Positions 51,270 to 60,227 of a DNA stretch of 64,000 nucleotides are shown piece after piece. A program made the translations under genes and the position numbers. How positions within the stretch are numbered: position 1 is the stretch's first letter; every line of letters starts with the position of its first letter. The notes beneath the pieces are model-generated. The model did no database searches. It was not told the origin of the DNA and worked only from the letters and a program-made list of their open reading frames with translations. The stretch comes from Hyphomonadaceae bacterium UBA7672 (GTDB lineage Bacteria > Pseudomonadota > Alphaproteobacteria > Caulobacterales > Hyphomonadaceae): positions 28,803-92,802 of the forward strand of contig DLHI01000004.1 of the NCBI GenBank assembly GCA_002483135.1, written 5' to 3'.

Positions 51270-52880
51270 TCAGGCCAGCTTCAGGATCGCCGCCGAGAAC
51301 GGCTCCAGCACCAGCTTTCCGCCAGCAACCACCGCGTCGGCTGACCACAGCACGTCCGGCTTGCCCTCCAGCGGCAGCATCGCCTGCGCGTTCGCGAAAT
51401 TGAACGCACAACGCACGCGCTCGCCATCCGCCTCGCGGTCGAACACCAGCAGGCCGCCCTTTGCTTCGATCACGCGGAAGCTGCCAGCCGACAGCGCCGC
51501 GCTCGCCTTGCGCAGCGCAACCAGCGCGCGCGTCGTATGCAGCATGGACTCTGCCAGCTTCTCCTGCTTCTCGACCGCAAGCCCACGCTGGCGCGGATCG
51601 ACCGGCAGCCACGCTTCCTTGCCCTTGGTGAAGCCGGCCATGATTTCGTCTTTCCACGGCATCGGCGTGCGGCATCCATCGCGCCCCTTGGTCGCCGGCC
51701 AGCCGGCAATGCCCCACGGGTCCTGCAGCTTGTCGAACGGCACATCGCCTTCGGGCAGGCCCAGCTCCTCGCCCTGGTACATGAAGATCGTCCCGCGCAG
51801 GCTCAGCAGGAGAGCCATGAACAACGGCGCAGCCCGCGGCGCGGCGGCGCCAATCGCCTCGCCCCAGCGGCTCGCCACGCGCGTCACATCATGGTTCGAG
51901 AACGCCCAGCTCGGCCAGCCATCCTCGGCGCCCTCGCGCCATTGCGAGAGAATCTCCGCCATCTTCTCCACGCCCGGCCACGCGCCGAGAAAATCGAACG
52001 CATAGGCGGTGTGCAGTCGTCCACGCGTGCGCGTGTAATCATGCATCAGCGCGTAAGACCCCGGCGCCAGTTCGGCCACCGCCATCCGGGCGCCATGCCC
52101 GTCCATCAGCTCGCGCAAGCGCGCGATGAAAGCCAGCGTCTCCGGCTGGTCCGAATTCCACTGGTGCACCTGCATGTTGCGCGGCAAGGCCGGCGCGGGA
52201 TCGCCCGACGGCGGGTTATCGCGCAGCTGCTTGTCGTGGAAATAGTAGTTGGCCACGTCCAGCCGGAACCCATCCACGCCCATCGACAGCCAGAAGCGCG
52301 CCACATCGATGATGGCCGCACGCACATCGTTGTTGTGGAAGTTCAGCTGCGGCTGTGTCGGCAGGAAGTTGTGCAGATAGTACTGCCGTCGCGAAGGCTC
52401 CCACGTCCAGGCCGGCCCGCCAAACCATGCCTGCCAGTTGCTCGGCGGCGCCCCATCCGGCTTCGGATCAGCCCAGACATACCAGTCCGCCTTGGCGTTC
52501 GTCCTGTCGCGCCGGCTCTCGTGAAACCATTCATGGTCGGACGAGGTGTGCGACCACACCTGATCGATGATGACTTTCAGGTCCTTCGCGTGCGCCGCCT
52601 TCAGCACCGCCTTGAAGTCGTCCAGCGTGCCGAACATCGGATCGACATCGCGATAGTCAGAAACGTCGTAGCCAAAATCCCGCATCGGGCTGCGGAAGAA
52701 GGGCGACAGCCACACGCCATCGACGCCCAGCGACTTCACATGGTCGAGCTTCTGCGCAATCCCCTTGAGATCACCGATCCCGTCGCCATTCGTGTCGAGG
52801 AATGAGCGCGGATAGATCTGGTACATGACCGCGCCGCGCCACCAGTCGCGGTTCCCGCCTCTGTCCCCTGTTTCCGTCAC
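51270..52880 (-). CDS. alpha-glucosidase (GH13)
   Basis: 536-aa TIM-barrel glycosidase. The catalytic nucleophile Asp208 is in DGFRLDVAN, the acid/base Glu270 in MAVAEL and the third acid Asp331 in SNHDVTR. The start WWRGAVMYQIYPRSFLDTNG is typical of oligo-1,6- and alpha-1,4-glucosidases of subfamily 23-like. No signal peptide, so it acts on imported oligosaccharides. No transporter or regulator of a maltose cluster is adjacent. Confidence 0.93.
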   Translation of the reverse strand: MTETGDRGGNRDWWRGAVMYQIYPRSFLDTNGDGIGDLKGIAQKLDHVKSLGVDGVWLSPFFRSPMRDFGYDVSDYRDVDPMFGTLDDFKAVLKAAHAKDLKVIIDQVWSHTSSDHEWFHESRRDRTNAKADWYVWADPKPDGAPPSNWQAWFGGPAWTWEPSRRQYYLHNFLPTQPQLNFHNNDVRAAIIDVARFWLSMGVDGFRLDVANYYFHDKQLRDNPPSGDPAPALPRNMQVHQWNSDQPETLAFIARLRELMDGHGARMAVAELAPGSYALMHDYTRTRGRLHTAYAFDFLGAWPGVEKMAEILSQWREGAEDGWPSWAFSNHDVTRVASRWGEAIGAAAPRAAPLFMALLLSLRGTIFMYQGEELGLPEGDVPFDKLQDPWGIAGWPATKGRDGCRTPMPWKDEIMAGFTKGKEAWLPVDPRQRGLAVEKQEKLAESMLHTTRALVALRKASAALSAGSFRVIEAKGGLLVFDREADGERVRCAFNFANAQAMLPLEGKPDVLWSADAVVAGGKLVLEPFSAAILKLA

Positions 52881-52996
52881 GGATGATCTCCCGCCAGACT
52901 CGGCACGTGCATTGCTTTTCCCCCGGTAAGCGAGCTTGCGGCAAGGCGGTTAACCGCAGTTTCGCAGGCGCAGACGATTTTTTCTGGACCAGAACG

Positions 52997-54067
52997 ATGC
53001 AAACGGCATCCCCCACCTACACGCCTCCCGGCCCAATGGCTGGTCAAGACCGCGTCGCCTGGGTCGATTACGCCAAGGGCATCTGCATCCTCCTCGTCGT
53101 GATGTTCCACACGGTTAACCACTACGAGGCCGCCGTGGGCGCCGAAGGCTGGATGCGCTGGATCGTCGATTTCTCGAAGCCGTTCCGCATGCCCGACTTC
53201 TTCCTGATCTCGGGCCTCTTTCTGTCGCGCACCATCTCCTCCAACCTCACGACCTATCTCGACAAGAAGGTCATCCACTTCGCCTACTTCTACCTGCTTT
53301 GGCTCGGCCTCACTCTGCTGCTCACCGACAATGACGTGCTGCGCTCGAACCCGGTCGAGTTCGCGAAGCTCTATCTCTGGAACATCATCCAGCCGACGGG
53401 CGTGCTGTGGTTCGTTCACATGCTGGCGGTGTTCTACGTGATCACCCTTCTGCTCGCCCGCCTGCCCAAATGGCTGGTGATCGTCGCCGCAGCCGCGCTG
53501 CAGATCGCCCACCACGGCCAGTGGATCGACACGCCCAGCTTCATCCTCAATCGCACGATGGAGTACTATGTGTACTTCTTCCTCGGCTACGCGATCCACC
53601 AGGTCGTCTTCGACGTCGCCGACCGTGCGAAGGCCCGCCCCTGGGTCACGCTCGCCGTCATCGTCGGCTGGGCCATCTGCAATTTCTGGCTGGTCGAGCA
53701 GAACTTCCATCATGTGCCGGTCTACGGCCTGATGATGGGCCTTGCCGGCGCGCTCGCCGTGGTCGAGATCGCGGCCCTGCTGTCAAAGTGGAAATCCGCT
53801 CGCTTCCTGCGCTATTGCGGCCAGAACTCCATCGTCATCTATCTCACCTTCATCTTCCCGCTAACGATCCTCGAACGCACTCTGGCTTCGCAAGGCTGGA
53901 TCGCTGACGTCGGCACGGCCAGTCTCCTGATCCTCGTCGTCTCCTCCGTAGCGCCCCTGCTGTTCCATCTCGCCATCAAGCGCACGCCGCTGATCGCGCT
54001 GTATGTCCGGCCGCAATGGGCGAAGCGTGGCGGCCGCAAGCCCAAGCTGGCGGAAGCCGCAGCCTGA
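52997..54067 (+). CDS. acyltransferase 3 family membrane protein
   Basis: 356 aa with about ten membrane segments. The conserved opening WVDYAKGICILLVVMFHTVN includes the catalytic His-equivalent in FHTVN, and RMPDFFLISGLFLSRT follows. Such proteins acylate surface glycans or lipids, or membrane sugars. ATG 52997 is chosen over a longer shadow N-terminus. It is the last chromosomal gene before the mobile element. Confidence 0.85.
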   Translation: MQTASPTYTPPGPMAGQDRVAWVDYAKGICILLVVMFHTVNHYEAAVGAEGWMRWIVDFSKPFRMPDFFLISGLFLSRTISSNLTTYLDKKVIHFAYFYLLWLGLTLLLTDNDVLRSNPVEFAKLYLWNIIQPTGVLWFVHMLAVFYVITLLLARLPKWLVIVAAAALQIAHHGQWIDTPSFILNRTMEYYVYFFLGYAIHQVVFDVADRAKARPWVTLAVIVGWAICNFWLVEQNFHHVPVYGLMMGLAGALAVVEIAALLSKWKSARFLRYCGQNSIVIYLTFIFPLTILERTLASQGWIADVGTASLLILVVSSVAPLLFHLAIKRTPLIALYVRPQWAKRGGRKPKLAEAAA

Positions 54068-54464
54068 TGGCGCCAACGTTGGATGGGCGGAACGATCCGC
54101 CCCTTCAACTATCCGCCTTGTCACGAAGACAGGACACGAACGCTGCTACGCATGGCGTTGCGCTGCTTTCCGGCGGCGCATCAGCCCCAGCTTTCGGAGC
54201 CCCTCGATGCTGCCCATCGACCTTGGCAAAATCCCAAACGTTAGATTGCCTAATGTCGGAAGCGTGTCGATGTATTCGATTTTTTCTTTTGTCCTTCAAA
54301 CGCGTGACGAGCTTTTGCGTGCAGATGCGTTCTTTTGTTTTTCTAATCGGTTCTGGTCAGTGCACCCCTATTGTGTGCCCCAATTTCACCCCTGTAGACC
54401 ACTGACTTGAACGCGTTTTGCTAGCGCTCGTTTGCGCCAGCCGCCGCAAGCCAAGTGTGCCCCA
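54068..54464. other. 397-base leader of the integrase gene
   Basis: No convincing gene. The stretch is AT-richer than the chromosome from about 54230 and holds two copies of GTGTGCCCCAAT (54373-54384 and 54455-54466). The left attachment site is probably in here. Confidence 0.5.
54373..54384 (+). repeat. direct repeat GTGTGCCCCAAT, copy 1 (possible integrase arm site)
   Basis: The same 12 bases recur at 54455-54466, 82 bases on, the second copy overlapping the integrase ATG. Short TGTGCCCC repeats near P4-type integrases can be arm-type binding sites (inference). Confidence 0.45.
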
Positions 54465-54466
54465 AT
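54455..54466 (+). repeat. direct repeat GTGTGCCCCAAT, copy 2
   Basis: Exact copy of 54373-54384; covers the first two bases of the integrase ATG, so integrase binding here could repress its own gene. Confidence 0.45.
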
Positions 54467-55760
54467 GCTTACTGATGCCAAGCTGAAATCTCTCTATGCC
54501 GCCCCGCCTGCCGAGCGCATCGAACTGAACGACGGCACGATCTCGGGACTGCTCCTCAGGGTCGGCCCGCGCGGGCGCCCGACCTGGACGCTCCGCTACA
54601 CCGTGAAGGGGCGCGGCGGCGTCACGGACCGCGGCAAGAAACTGGCGGGCCGCAAGTTCTACCGGATCACCTTGGGCGAGTACCCAGCCCTCTCCCTGCT
54701 CAAGGCACGGGCTCAAGCTGCCAATATGCTGGCTGACGCTGACAACGGCATCAACCCGGTCGAGCGAGTGGAGAGCATCGCCACAGTGCGGCGGGGGACG
54801 ATCGCCGAGCTGTCCGAAGCCTTCCTCGAGCATCATTGCCGCGGCCGGCTGCGTAGCGCCGACAAGGCCGAATGGATCATGCGCGACTATGTGGTGCCCA
54901 AGTTCGGAGACTACGCCCCGAAGCAGGTGAATCGCCGGGATATCATGAACTATCTCGATGACCTCAAGAAACGGGCGAGCAAGACCGCCACCCTAGATAC
55001 GCGTAAATGGCTCTCCGTGTTCTTCAACTGGGCTCTTGAGAGGGAATATGTCGACTTCAACCCGGTCAGTGGGATCCGGGCGCCGGTGAAATCCAAGCCC
55101 CGAGAGCGCGTCCTCAGCGTGGAGGAAGCCCGCGCCGTCTGGAAGGCCGCCCAAGTTGAGCCCTTCCCTTCCGGCTCACTGATTTGTCTCCTCATGCTCA
55201 CCGGGGCCCGGCTGCGCGAAATCGGTCATGCCCAGCTCGGCTGGCTGGACCGCGCCAACGCGAGCCTCGATGTACCCGGCGAGCATTACAAAACCGGCGA
55301 TCCGACCGTGATTCCCCTGATCCCGGAAGCGATGAAGATCTTCGAGAATATCCCCAAACCGCCCAAGGGACCTTATTTGATCAGCTCCAACGGTGGAAAG
55401 CGGCCGGTGTGGACGGCGACGCCTGAAGCGCTGGCGCGCATTCGGGAAGGCGCAGAAGCCGAACTCGGAAGAAAGATCGACAGGTGGACCATCCACGATC
55501 TGCGCCGCACGGCCGCTACGCATATGGCCCGCCTGGGCGTCGATGAGATTGTGGTCGAGCGCGTGCTGGGTCACCGCATCGGCGGGGTCAAAGCCGTCTA
55601 CAACCGCTATCGCTACATCGACGAGAAGAGGGCGGCACTGCAACTTTGGGCCGACGAGTTGCTTGGCAAGTCCACCGCAGCCGCGGCGGCGCCGCCTAGA
55701 AGAGCCCGAGCTGGCGCTCGTCCGAAGGCTGTTGCCGTTTCCGCTGAGGCTGCCGCTTAG
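54465..55760 (+). CDS. tyrosine recombinase / P4-type integrase
   Basis: 431 aa. The N-terminal DUF4102-type arm-binding domain (LTDAKLKSLYAAPPAERIEL) is followed by a core-binding domain (TIAELSEAFLEHHCRGRLRS). The catalytic domain has Arg in TGARLREIGH, the HDLRRTAATHMA box, His in VLGHRIGG and the Tyr nucleophile in VYNRYRYIDEKRAAL. It integrates and excises the element. The C-terminus has an Ala/Pro-rich tail overlapping the convergent AlpA-like gene. Confidence 0.93.
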   Translation: MLTDAKLKSLYAAPPAERIELNDGTISGLLLRVGPRGRPTWTLRYTVKGRGGVTDRGKKLAGRKFYRITLGEYPALSLLKARAQAANMLADADNGINPVERVESIATVRRGTIAELSEAFLEHHCRGRLRSADKAEWIMRDYVVPKFGDYAPKQVNRRDIMNYLDDLKKRASKTATLDTRKWLSVFFNWALEREYVDFNPVSGIRAPVKSKPRERVLSVEEARAVWKAAQVEPFPSGSLICLLMLTGARLREIGHAQLGWLDRANASLDVPGEHYKTGDPTVIPLIPEAMKIFENIPKPPKGPYLISSNGGKRPVWTATPEALARIREGAEAELGRKIDRWTIHDLRRTAATHMARLGVDEIVVERVLGHRIGGVKAVYNRYRYIDEKRAALQLWADELLGKSTAAAAAPPRRARAGARPKAVAVSAEAAA

Positions 55761-56070
55761 GCAGCGTGGCGACCACGACGATCGGCGCCACCTTCACTTC
55801 CGGCTTCGCAATAACCTGCAGTTTGACCGGCGGAGCCACCGCCGGCTGCGGCGGCGGCAGATGCGAAGGTCTGCGCTTCGCGACCCACACACGGACATCT
55901 TCGGCGCGGAACAGATTCACCTTCCCGCCAGGCTTTACCGCAGCAGGAAACGCCTTGTCAGGATCGCGACGGATATCCCACAACGCCCGACGCTTGAGCT
56001 TCAGGTATGAGCAGACCATCGCGGTGGTCCACCACTCGTCATCCAGCGGACGGATTGAAACGCTCGACAT
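55696..56070 (-). CDS. AlpA-like helix-turn-helix protein (excisionase type)
   Basis: 124 aa. The N-terminal ~65 residues (WWTTAMVCSYLKLKRRALWD then FPAAVKPGGKVNLFRAEDVR) match the MerR-like winged helix of AlpA/excisionase proteins that bind DNA next to integrase genes. The C-terminal half is a Pro/Lys/Gln-rich tail. Its stop lies inside the 3' end of the convergent integrase gene. It likely controls excision. Confidence 0.75.
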   Translation of the reverse strand: MSSVSIRPLDDEWWTTAMVCSYLKLKRRALWDIRRDPDKAFPAAVKPGGKVNLFRAEDVRVWVAKRRPSHLPPPQPAVAPPVKLQVIAKPEVKVAPIVVVATLPKRQPQRKRQQPSDERQLGLF

Positions 56071-56220
56071 CGCCGATCCCTGTTTGAGAACCGACTGAAG
56101 AAAGCACGACGCTCAAGGTTTTCCACAGGTGACAATTCGTTGGTGCATTTACCGTGGAAACACCGTGCGCGGTTCGCCAGCGAGGAGATAGCTCAGCATC
56201 GAGCCGGGGGTTCAAGAAGG

Positions 56221-56829
56221 CTAAGACAACGTTCGGGCGATATGTAGTAGCGCTGACAATTCGTGCTCGAAGTAGGTTTGACTTCCGGCGAAGTTGGCAC
56301 GGAGATAGCCGGCCGCATTCCGTCGGTATGTTGGTAGCTGCGTGCGAGCCAGAACGACCTTCTCGAACTTGCGACGAGCGGCACTACTTTCGTGAGCGAT
56401 GAGATTTCGTACCGCCAGACAGCGGGTTAGTCGGGCCTTGTCTTCGCCCTTGATGAGCGAAAACGGAAACCCGTCGCGAAGGAATGGTTCGGCGAGCTCT
56501 ATGCAGTGATCGATTGGGAGAAGCTTCAGATAGTCGTTCGTACCATACATGATATCGCGGACGGTTGCTTCGCTCGCCCCTTCAAGAACAGGTTTCGCCT
56601 TCTGCATCTTGCCGTCTACTCGACGCGGCGGCCACTTAATCGTGCCGGCCGATAGCCCGATAAGCTGTTCTTCCAAGAACGCTTCGAACTTCTTCACCGC
56701 GAAAAGAAAGAGGCCCTGGTAGACAAAGTCCAAATCCCGGCGCTTAAGGTCGGGGCCTGAAGCAACCATCTTGCGACTTTGCTCAATCTGTCGCAACGCG
56801 AACGTCAGGCGCTTTAGCGGCGTAGTCAT
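56221..56829 (-). CDS. HEPN-domain protein, MAE_28990/MAE_18760-like predicted RNase
   Basis: 202 aa, all-helical. The HEPN RNase motif RX4H is RNLIAH, with Arg141 and His146, on the helix LTRCLAVRNLIAHESSAARR. The N-terminal helix DLDFVYQGLFLFAVKKFEAF gives the usual HEPN partner helix. HEPN proteins of this kind are metal-independent RNases used as toxins or abortive-infection effectors (established family knowledge). The ATGA start overlaps the DUF262 gene stop, so the two are a fixed pair. Family name is from memory. Confidence 0.75.
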   Translation of the reverse strand: MTTPLKRLTFALRQIEQSRKMVASGPDLKRRDLDFVYQGLFLFAVKKFEAFLEEQLIGLSAGTIKWPPRRVDGKMQKAKPVLEGASEATVRDIMYGTNDYLKLLPIDHCIELAEPFLRDGFPFSLIKGEDKARLTRCLAVRNLIAHESSAARRKFEKVVLARTQLPTYRRNAAGYLRANFAGSQTYFEHELSALLHIARTLS

Positions 56830-57899
56830 TTTGGGAATGCCCGGATGATCAGCTTCATCAAGGCCTCCCGATTTGTCTTTCTGTTCGACCGACCGGACAC
56901 CAACTTTTTCGTTGCATCATCCAAGGCGCCTGGATCGCCGTATCTTTCTGTCAGTCGCGCTAAAGCCGCCGAGATGTCTGTCGATAGCGGGCGCTCTGGC
57001 GATGCCGTGAGCCCGGTACCTTTGCCGTAGAAATATTCCATCACGGCTGCGAACAGCGGATAGAACCAGATTTTGTTCGCGAAGATCGAAGTGGAAATCT
57101 CGCTACCAAAATCATCGTCAATCTTCTTGAGCACGGCGGAGACACGCCTTTCGACGGCCTTGCGGCTCGCAAAAGTTGTGTCGTTTTCCTCGTAGTGCTT
57201 GTCGATGATTTTTTGAGCCTGCTCGGTGATGCCATTCAGGCATAGAATGTAGAGCTCACTGACAAACTCTGCCTCGCGCATGCGAGCGATGTCCATTTCG
57301 CTGAACAGGCCCCACGACCTCCACTCGTCGAGATATTGGTAGGCTAGCTCGTAAACCGACTGCGCAAATTCGCCAAAGTACTCGGCATTGCGAAGCTCTT
57401 GATCGTTCAGCTTCGTGCCTGTCGCGTTCATGCGCCGAAAGATGTCGAGGATCTGACGGTCATCCGTGTCTGATGGAAGAATGTGGACGGTCAGCTTGTA
57501 CGAGATGATGCGTTTCTTCATCTCCGGCGACAGGTCGGCGTACCGCTTGCCCCCGAGCGTGGAGTTATGCGTGCGTGAGATTTTGAAGTCGTCGAGCGCC
57601 TCTTTGAAGTCTGGCAGGCTATCAGGCTGGATAAAGGACAAGAGGGTGCGAATTCGCTGCTGCCCATCGACAACTTCGCGCACCGTCGCAAGTTTCTCCA
57701 CGTCAGTTCGCTCGCGGAGGAAAATGATTGGTATCGGAAGCCCGCGAAGGATGGTGTCGATGAAAAAGGATTTCGCCTTCTTGCTCCACACAGGTCGTCT
57801 TTGAAAACTGGGGCTCAGATCCAGCTCTTTCCCAAGCTGCCACTTCAAGAAATCAGAGACTGCGAACTCCGACCGCTGGATATTCATGTGGTCAATCAT
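56826..57899 (-). CDS. DUF262 (ParB/GmrS-like) protein of a two-gene module
   Basis: 357 aa. The DUF262 core has QRRPVWS at 33-39, the nucleotide-handling DGQQR at 78-82 and FRRMNATGTKLNDQELRNAE at 154-173. In GmrS/BrxU-type restriction enzymes this ParB-like fold binds and hydrolyses nucleotide. The HNH (DUF1524) nuclease domain of those enzymes is absent, and the partner HEPN gene may supply the nuclease. The ATG at 57899 has GGAAGG seven bases upstream. AT-rich relative to flanks; cargo of the element. Confidence 0.85.
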   Translation of the reverse strand: MIDHMNIQRSEFAVSDFLKWQLGKELDLSPSFQRRPVWSKKAKSFFIDTILRGLPIPIIFLRERTDVEKLATVREVVDGQQRIRTLLSFIQPDSLPDFKEALDDFKISRTHNSTLGGKRYADLSPEMKKRIISYKLTVHILPSDTDDRQILDIFRRMNATGTKLNDQELRNAEYFGEFAQSVYELAYQYLDEWRSWGLFSEMDIARMREAEFVSELYILCLNGITEQAQKIIDKHYEENDTTFASRKAVERRVSAVLKKIDDDFGSEISTSIFANKIWFYPLFAAVMEYFYGKGTGLTASPERPLSTDISAALARLTERYGDPGALDDATKKLVSGRSNRKTNREALMKLIIRAFPK

Positions 57900-57973
57900 G
57901 GGACACCTTCCGCCTAATCCGGCTGAGTCAAAGTATGTTGGAGCTATTCACAAAGGGTTTTCGCGGATGGCCG

Positions 57974-60007
57974 CTACCCTAAAGACAAGCCAAGACCCAA
58001 GCCGCGCTCCAGCTTCCATGAAAGCGTCTGCCCGCGCAGGACACCCTCCACGCCCCTCCCCGCAACGCGCTCCAGCGCCGGACGCCACGGTACCAGCGTC
58101 GCCTGGCGGTCGCCGATGATCAGCGCCATTCGTCCCTGGGCGAGATCGACGCGCTGGGCGTAGACCCCTGCCACCCGGTTGGGAATGTGCGTGAGCACAT
58201 GTAAACCCAGTTCGCCGGACAGCTCCTTCGCCTTGGTGGACAGCTCAAGCATGGCCATGCGCTGAAGAGCCTGTCGTGACGGGCCAGCCTGGTGCTCGCC
58301 CATCCAACCCTGTTCGATCAGGAAGAGCCTGCGCTGCTGCAGAGCGTGTTCGAACCGGCGCGCAAAGCTGCTATCGCCTTCCGGGGCGGAAGCTTCTCCG
58401 GCCAGCACACGGTCGAGGTGGCTTTTCGCCAGGGCGTCGACCTGCTCATCCAGCGACCAGTAGCTCTGGACCTTCGCTGTGAACGGCGCTCGCCGCGCCA
58501 ACCGTTCCTCGAAGCGCATGGCGGTCGAGAGGTGGTCAGACCCGACCTCGAATTCGCCGTTCGGACGACGGTCGACGAGGCCCATCCTGCGCATGGCCTC
58601 CAGGCGGCGCACGTTCGCCGCCATGATCCCGGCGCTTACATCCGCTTCGAGTTCGCCGTGAAACGCCGGGGAATAAACGCCGCCGGTCTGAGCGGCGACC
58701 CTCGCCACAGCCTGGTCTGATGGCCGAACTTCGGGAACGGATGGCTCGAAGGCGACGATGGCGCCGGGCTGGACGTCCGCAAGGATCGCGAGGTCGTCGG
58801 CTCGCTCGAAACGTGCATACCTCAGCTCGCCCTGCCCGGTCTCGATAATGGCCAGGAAACGGTCCCCGAAATCATCGGATACGCGAATATGCACCAGCTC
58901 TCCCACCATTGCCGAAGTGGAGTCCGCTTCTAGGAAAGGTAGGGGCTGACGACCGGATCGTAACGGGGCAACCGCGCGCTCCAGTTCGTCCGCGTCCGCC
59001 AGCGCCTTGAGTTTGCCGACCAACCCATCGGCAACCCGCCAGGCACCTTGCGACCGGCCGGCCAGATCCCAACGCTCGAGCTGTTCAAGCCGGCGAACCA
59101 ATTCAGGACGGTCGGGCCAGACGAGGCCATTCCGACCTGCGGTCGCCAGCTCCCGGTCGAGACCTGTCGGCGCCCGCAGGTCGATCTCCGCCACACGCTG
59201 ACGGACCAGGTCGAGATCGACCCGGGGGCCCAACGCGCGCGTCACGATCGCCTGGGCGTGCTCGCGTATGCCGGACGAGATTAGCCGGGAAGGAATGAAC
59301 AGTTCCTGCCCGTCAGCCCGGCGGCCGCGAATGAGGACGTGGGTGTGCGGGTTATCCGTGTCGTGGTGGTCGACCGCTAGCCATTCGAGCTTGGTTCCAA
59401 GCTTGGCTTCCAGGCCCGCCATGGTTTCGCGGATGAAGGGCTTGAGGTCGCCCAGAGCCTCGCCGTCTTCGGCGCTGATGATCATCCGGAAATGACGCGG
59501 ATCGTCGGCCCAGCTGGCCGTGATGGCGCGCGGATCCACACCGTACTCGGCTCGATCGTAGAACTGGAATTTCGCCTCACCGGCGACGTCCGCGCGAGAC
59601 AGATAGTCGACGGAACGATCGACCTCCGATGGCTTGTCCGCCGCCAGAACGAGCTGCTGCCCCTGCCCTCGCGCCTCCCGCGCAAGGTAGGCCAAATGCA
59701 CACGCAAAGGTGCGCCCTTCCCGCCCGCATTCGAAGCATAGCGAACTTTCACGACGACCCGTCGCTTGGCGGTCGCGATGGGCCTCGGGCGGGTCGCCGA
59801 TCCCTTCGCGAAGTGCGCACGCACGCCCGTCTGCTTTGGTTTGGGGCCGCGCGCCGGTGCGGGCTTGCCAGCCTTGCGCACGGCCGCGCGAAGGGCTCGC
59901 AGCTTTCTCGGCGGCGCCTCGCGCGCCGGCCTGCCTAGCCTCGGTTCAAACTCATTTTCGGCCCGCGTCATGGGCAGAAGTGTCGGCAAAGGCGAGATGA
60001 AATCCAT
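57974..60007 (-). CDS. relaxase/mobilization nuclease (VirD2-like, DUF3363)
   Basis: 677 aa. The relaxase domain has VKVRYASNAGG (motif I region), a RxxFRMIISAEDGE strand and the metal-binding HHDTDNPHTHVLIRG. A long C-terminal DUF3363 region (from about VAPLRSGRQPLPF) completes the type. It nicks oriT and leads the strand in conjugation. ATG 60007 is chosen for an AAGGG site; GTG 60043 and ATG 59971 are alternatives. oriT is probably between 60008 and 60137 or beyond the IS. Confidence 0.93.
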   Translation of the reverse strand: MDFISPLPTLLPMTRAENEFEPRLGRPAREAPPRKLRALRAAVRKAGKPAPARGPKPKQTGVRAHFAKGSATRPRPIATAKRRVVVKVRYASNAGGKGAPLRVHLAYLAREARGQGQQLVLAADKPSEVDRSVDYLSRADVAGEAKFQFYDRAEYGVDPRAITASWADDPRHFRMIISAEDGEALGDLKPFIRETMAGLEAKLGTKLEWLAVDHHDTDNPHTHVLIRGRRADGQELFIPSRLISSGIREHAQAIVTRALGPRVDLDLVRQRVAEIDLRAPTGLDRELATAGRNGLVWPDRPELVRRLEQLERWDLAGRSQGAWRVADGLVGKLKALADADELERAVAPLRSGRQPLPFLEADSTSAMVGELVHIRVSDDFGDRFLAIIETGQGELRYARFERADDLAILADVQPGAIVAFEPSVPEVRPSDQAVARVAAQTGGVYSPAFHGELEADVSAGIMAANVRRLEAMRRMGLVDRRPNGEFEVGSDHLSTAMRFEERLARRAPFTAKVQSYWSLDEQVDALAKSHLDRVLAGEASAPEGDSSFARRFEHALQQRRLFLIEQGWMGEHQAGPSRQALQRMAMLELSTKAKELSGELGLHVLTHIPNRVAGVYAQRVDLAQGRMALIIGDRQATLVPWRPALERVAGRGVEGVLRGQTLSWKLERGLGLGLSLG

Positions 60008-60137
60008 CGCTTGCACCCTTGCGATGAAGCGCAGTGGATCCACCGCAATCGACAGGCGTATCCACGGTGGATTTTCCTATGTGCAGACAGGGCCCTAAGG
60101 CCCGACGCACGGTACGTGCTTTATCTTGCACTCCACC

Positions 60138-60145
60138 GCTCTCTC
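60138..60145 (+). repeat. 8-bp target-site duplication, left copy (GCTCTCTC)
   Basis: GCTCTCTC occurs here and again at 63594-63601, directly outside the inverted ends of the IS66 element. An 8-bp duplication is the hallmark of IS66 insertion. Confidence 0.75.
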
Positions 60146-60227
60146 GGTAAGCGTCCGGTCTCTGCACCTCGATCACCGCCCCCGCCACGATCAGGATGCG
60201 CTATGCCTCTGACGACAGAGGCGCGCG

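Noticed and set aside
51537..52805. 422-residue plus-strand frame
   Set aside because: Antisense shadow of the GH13 glucosidase; no recognisable domain.
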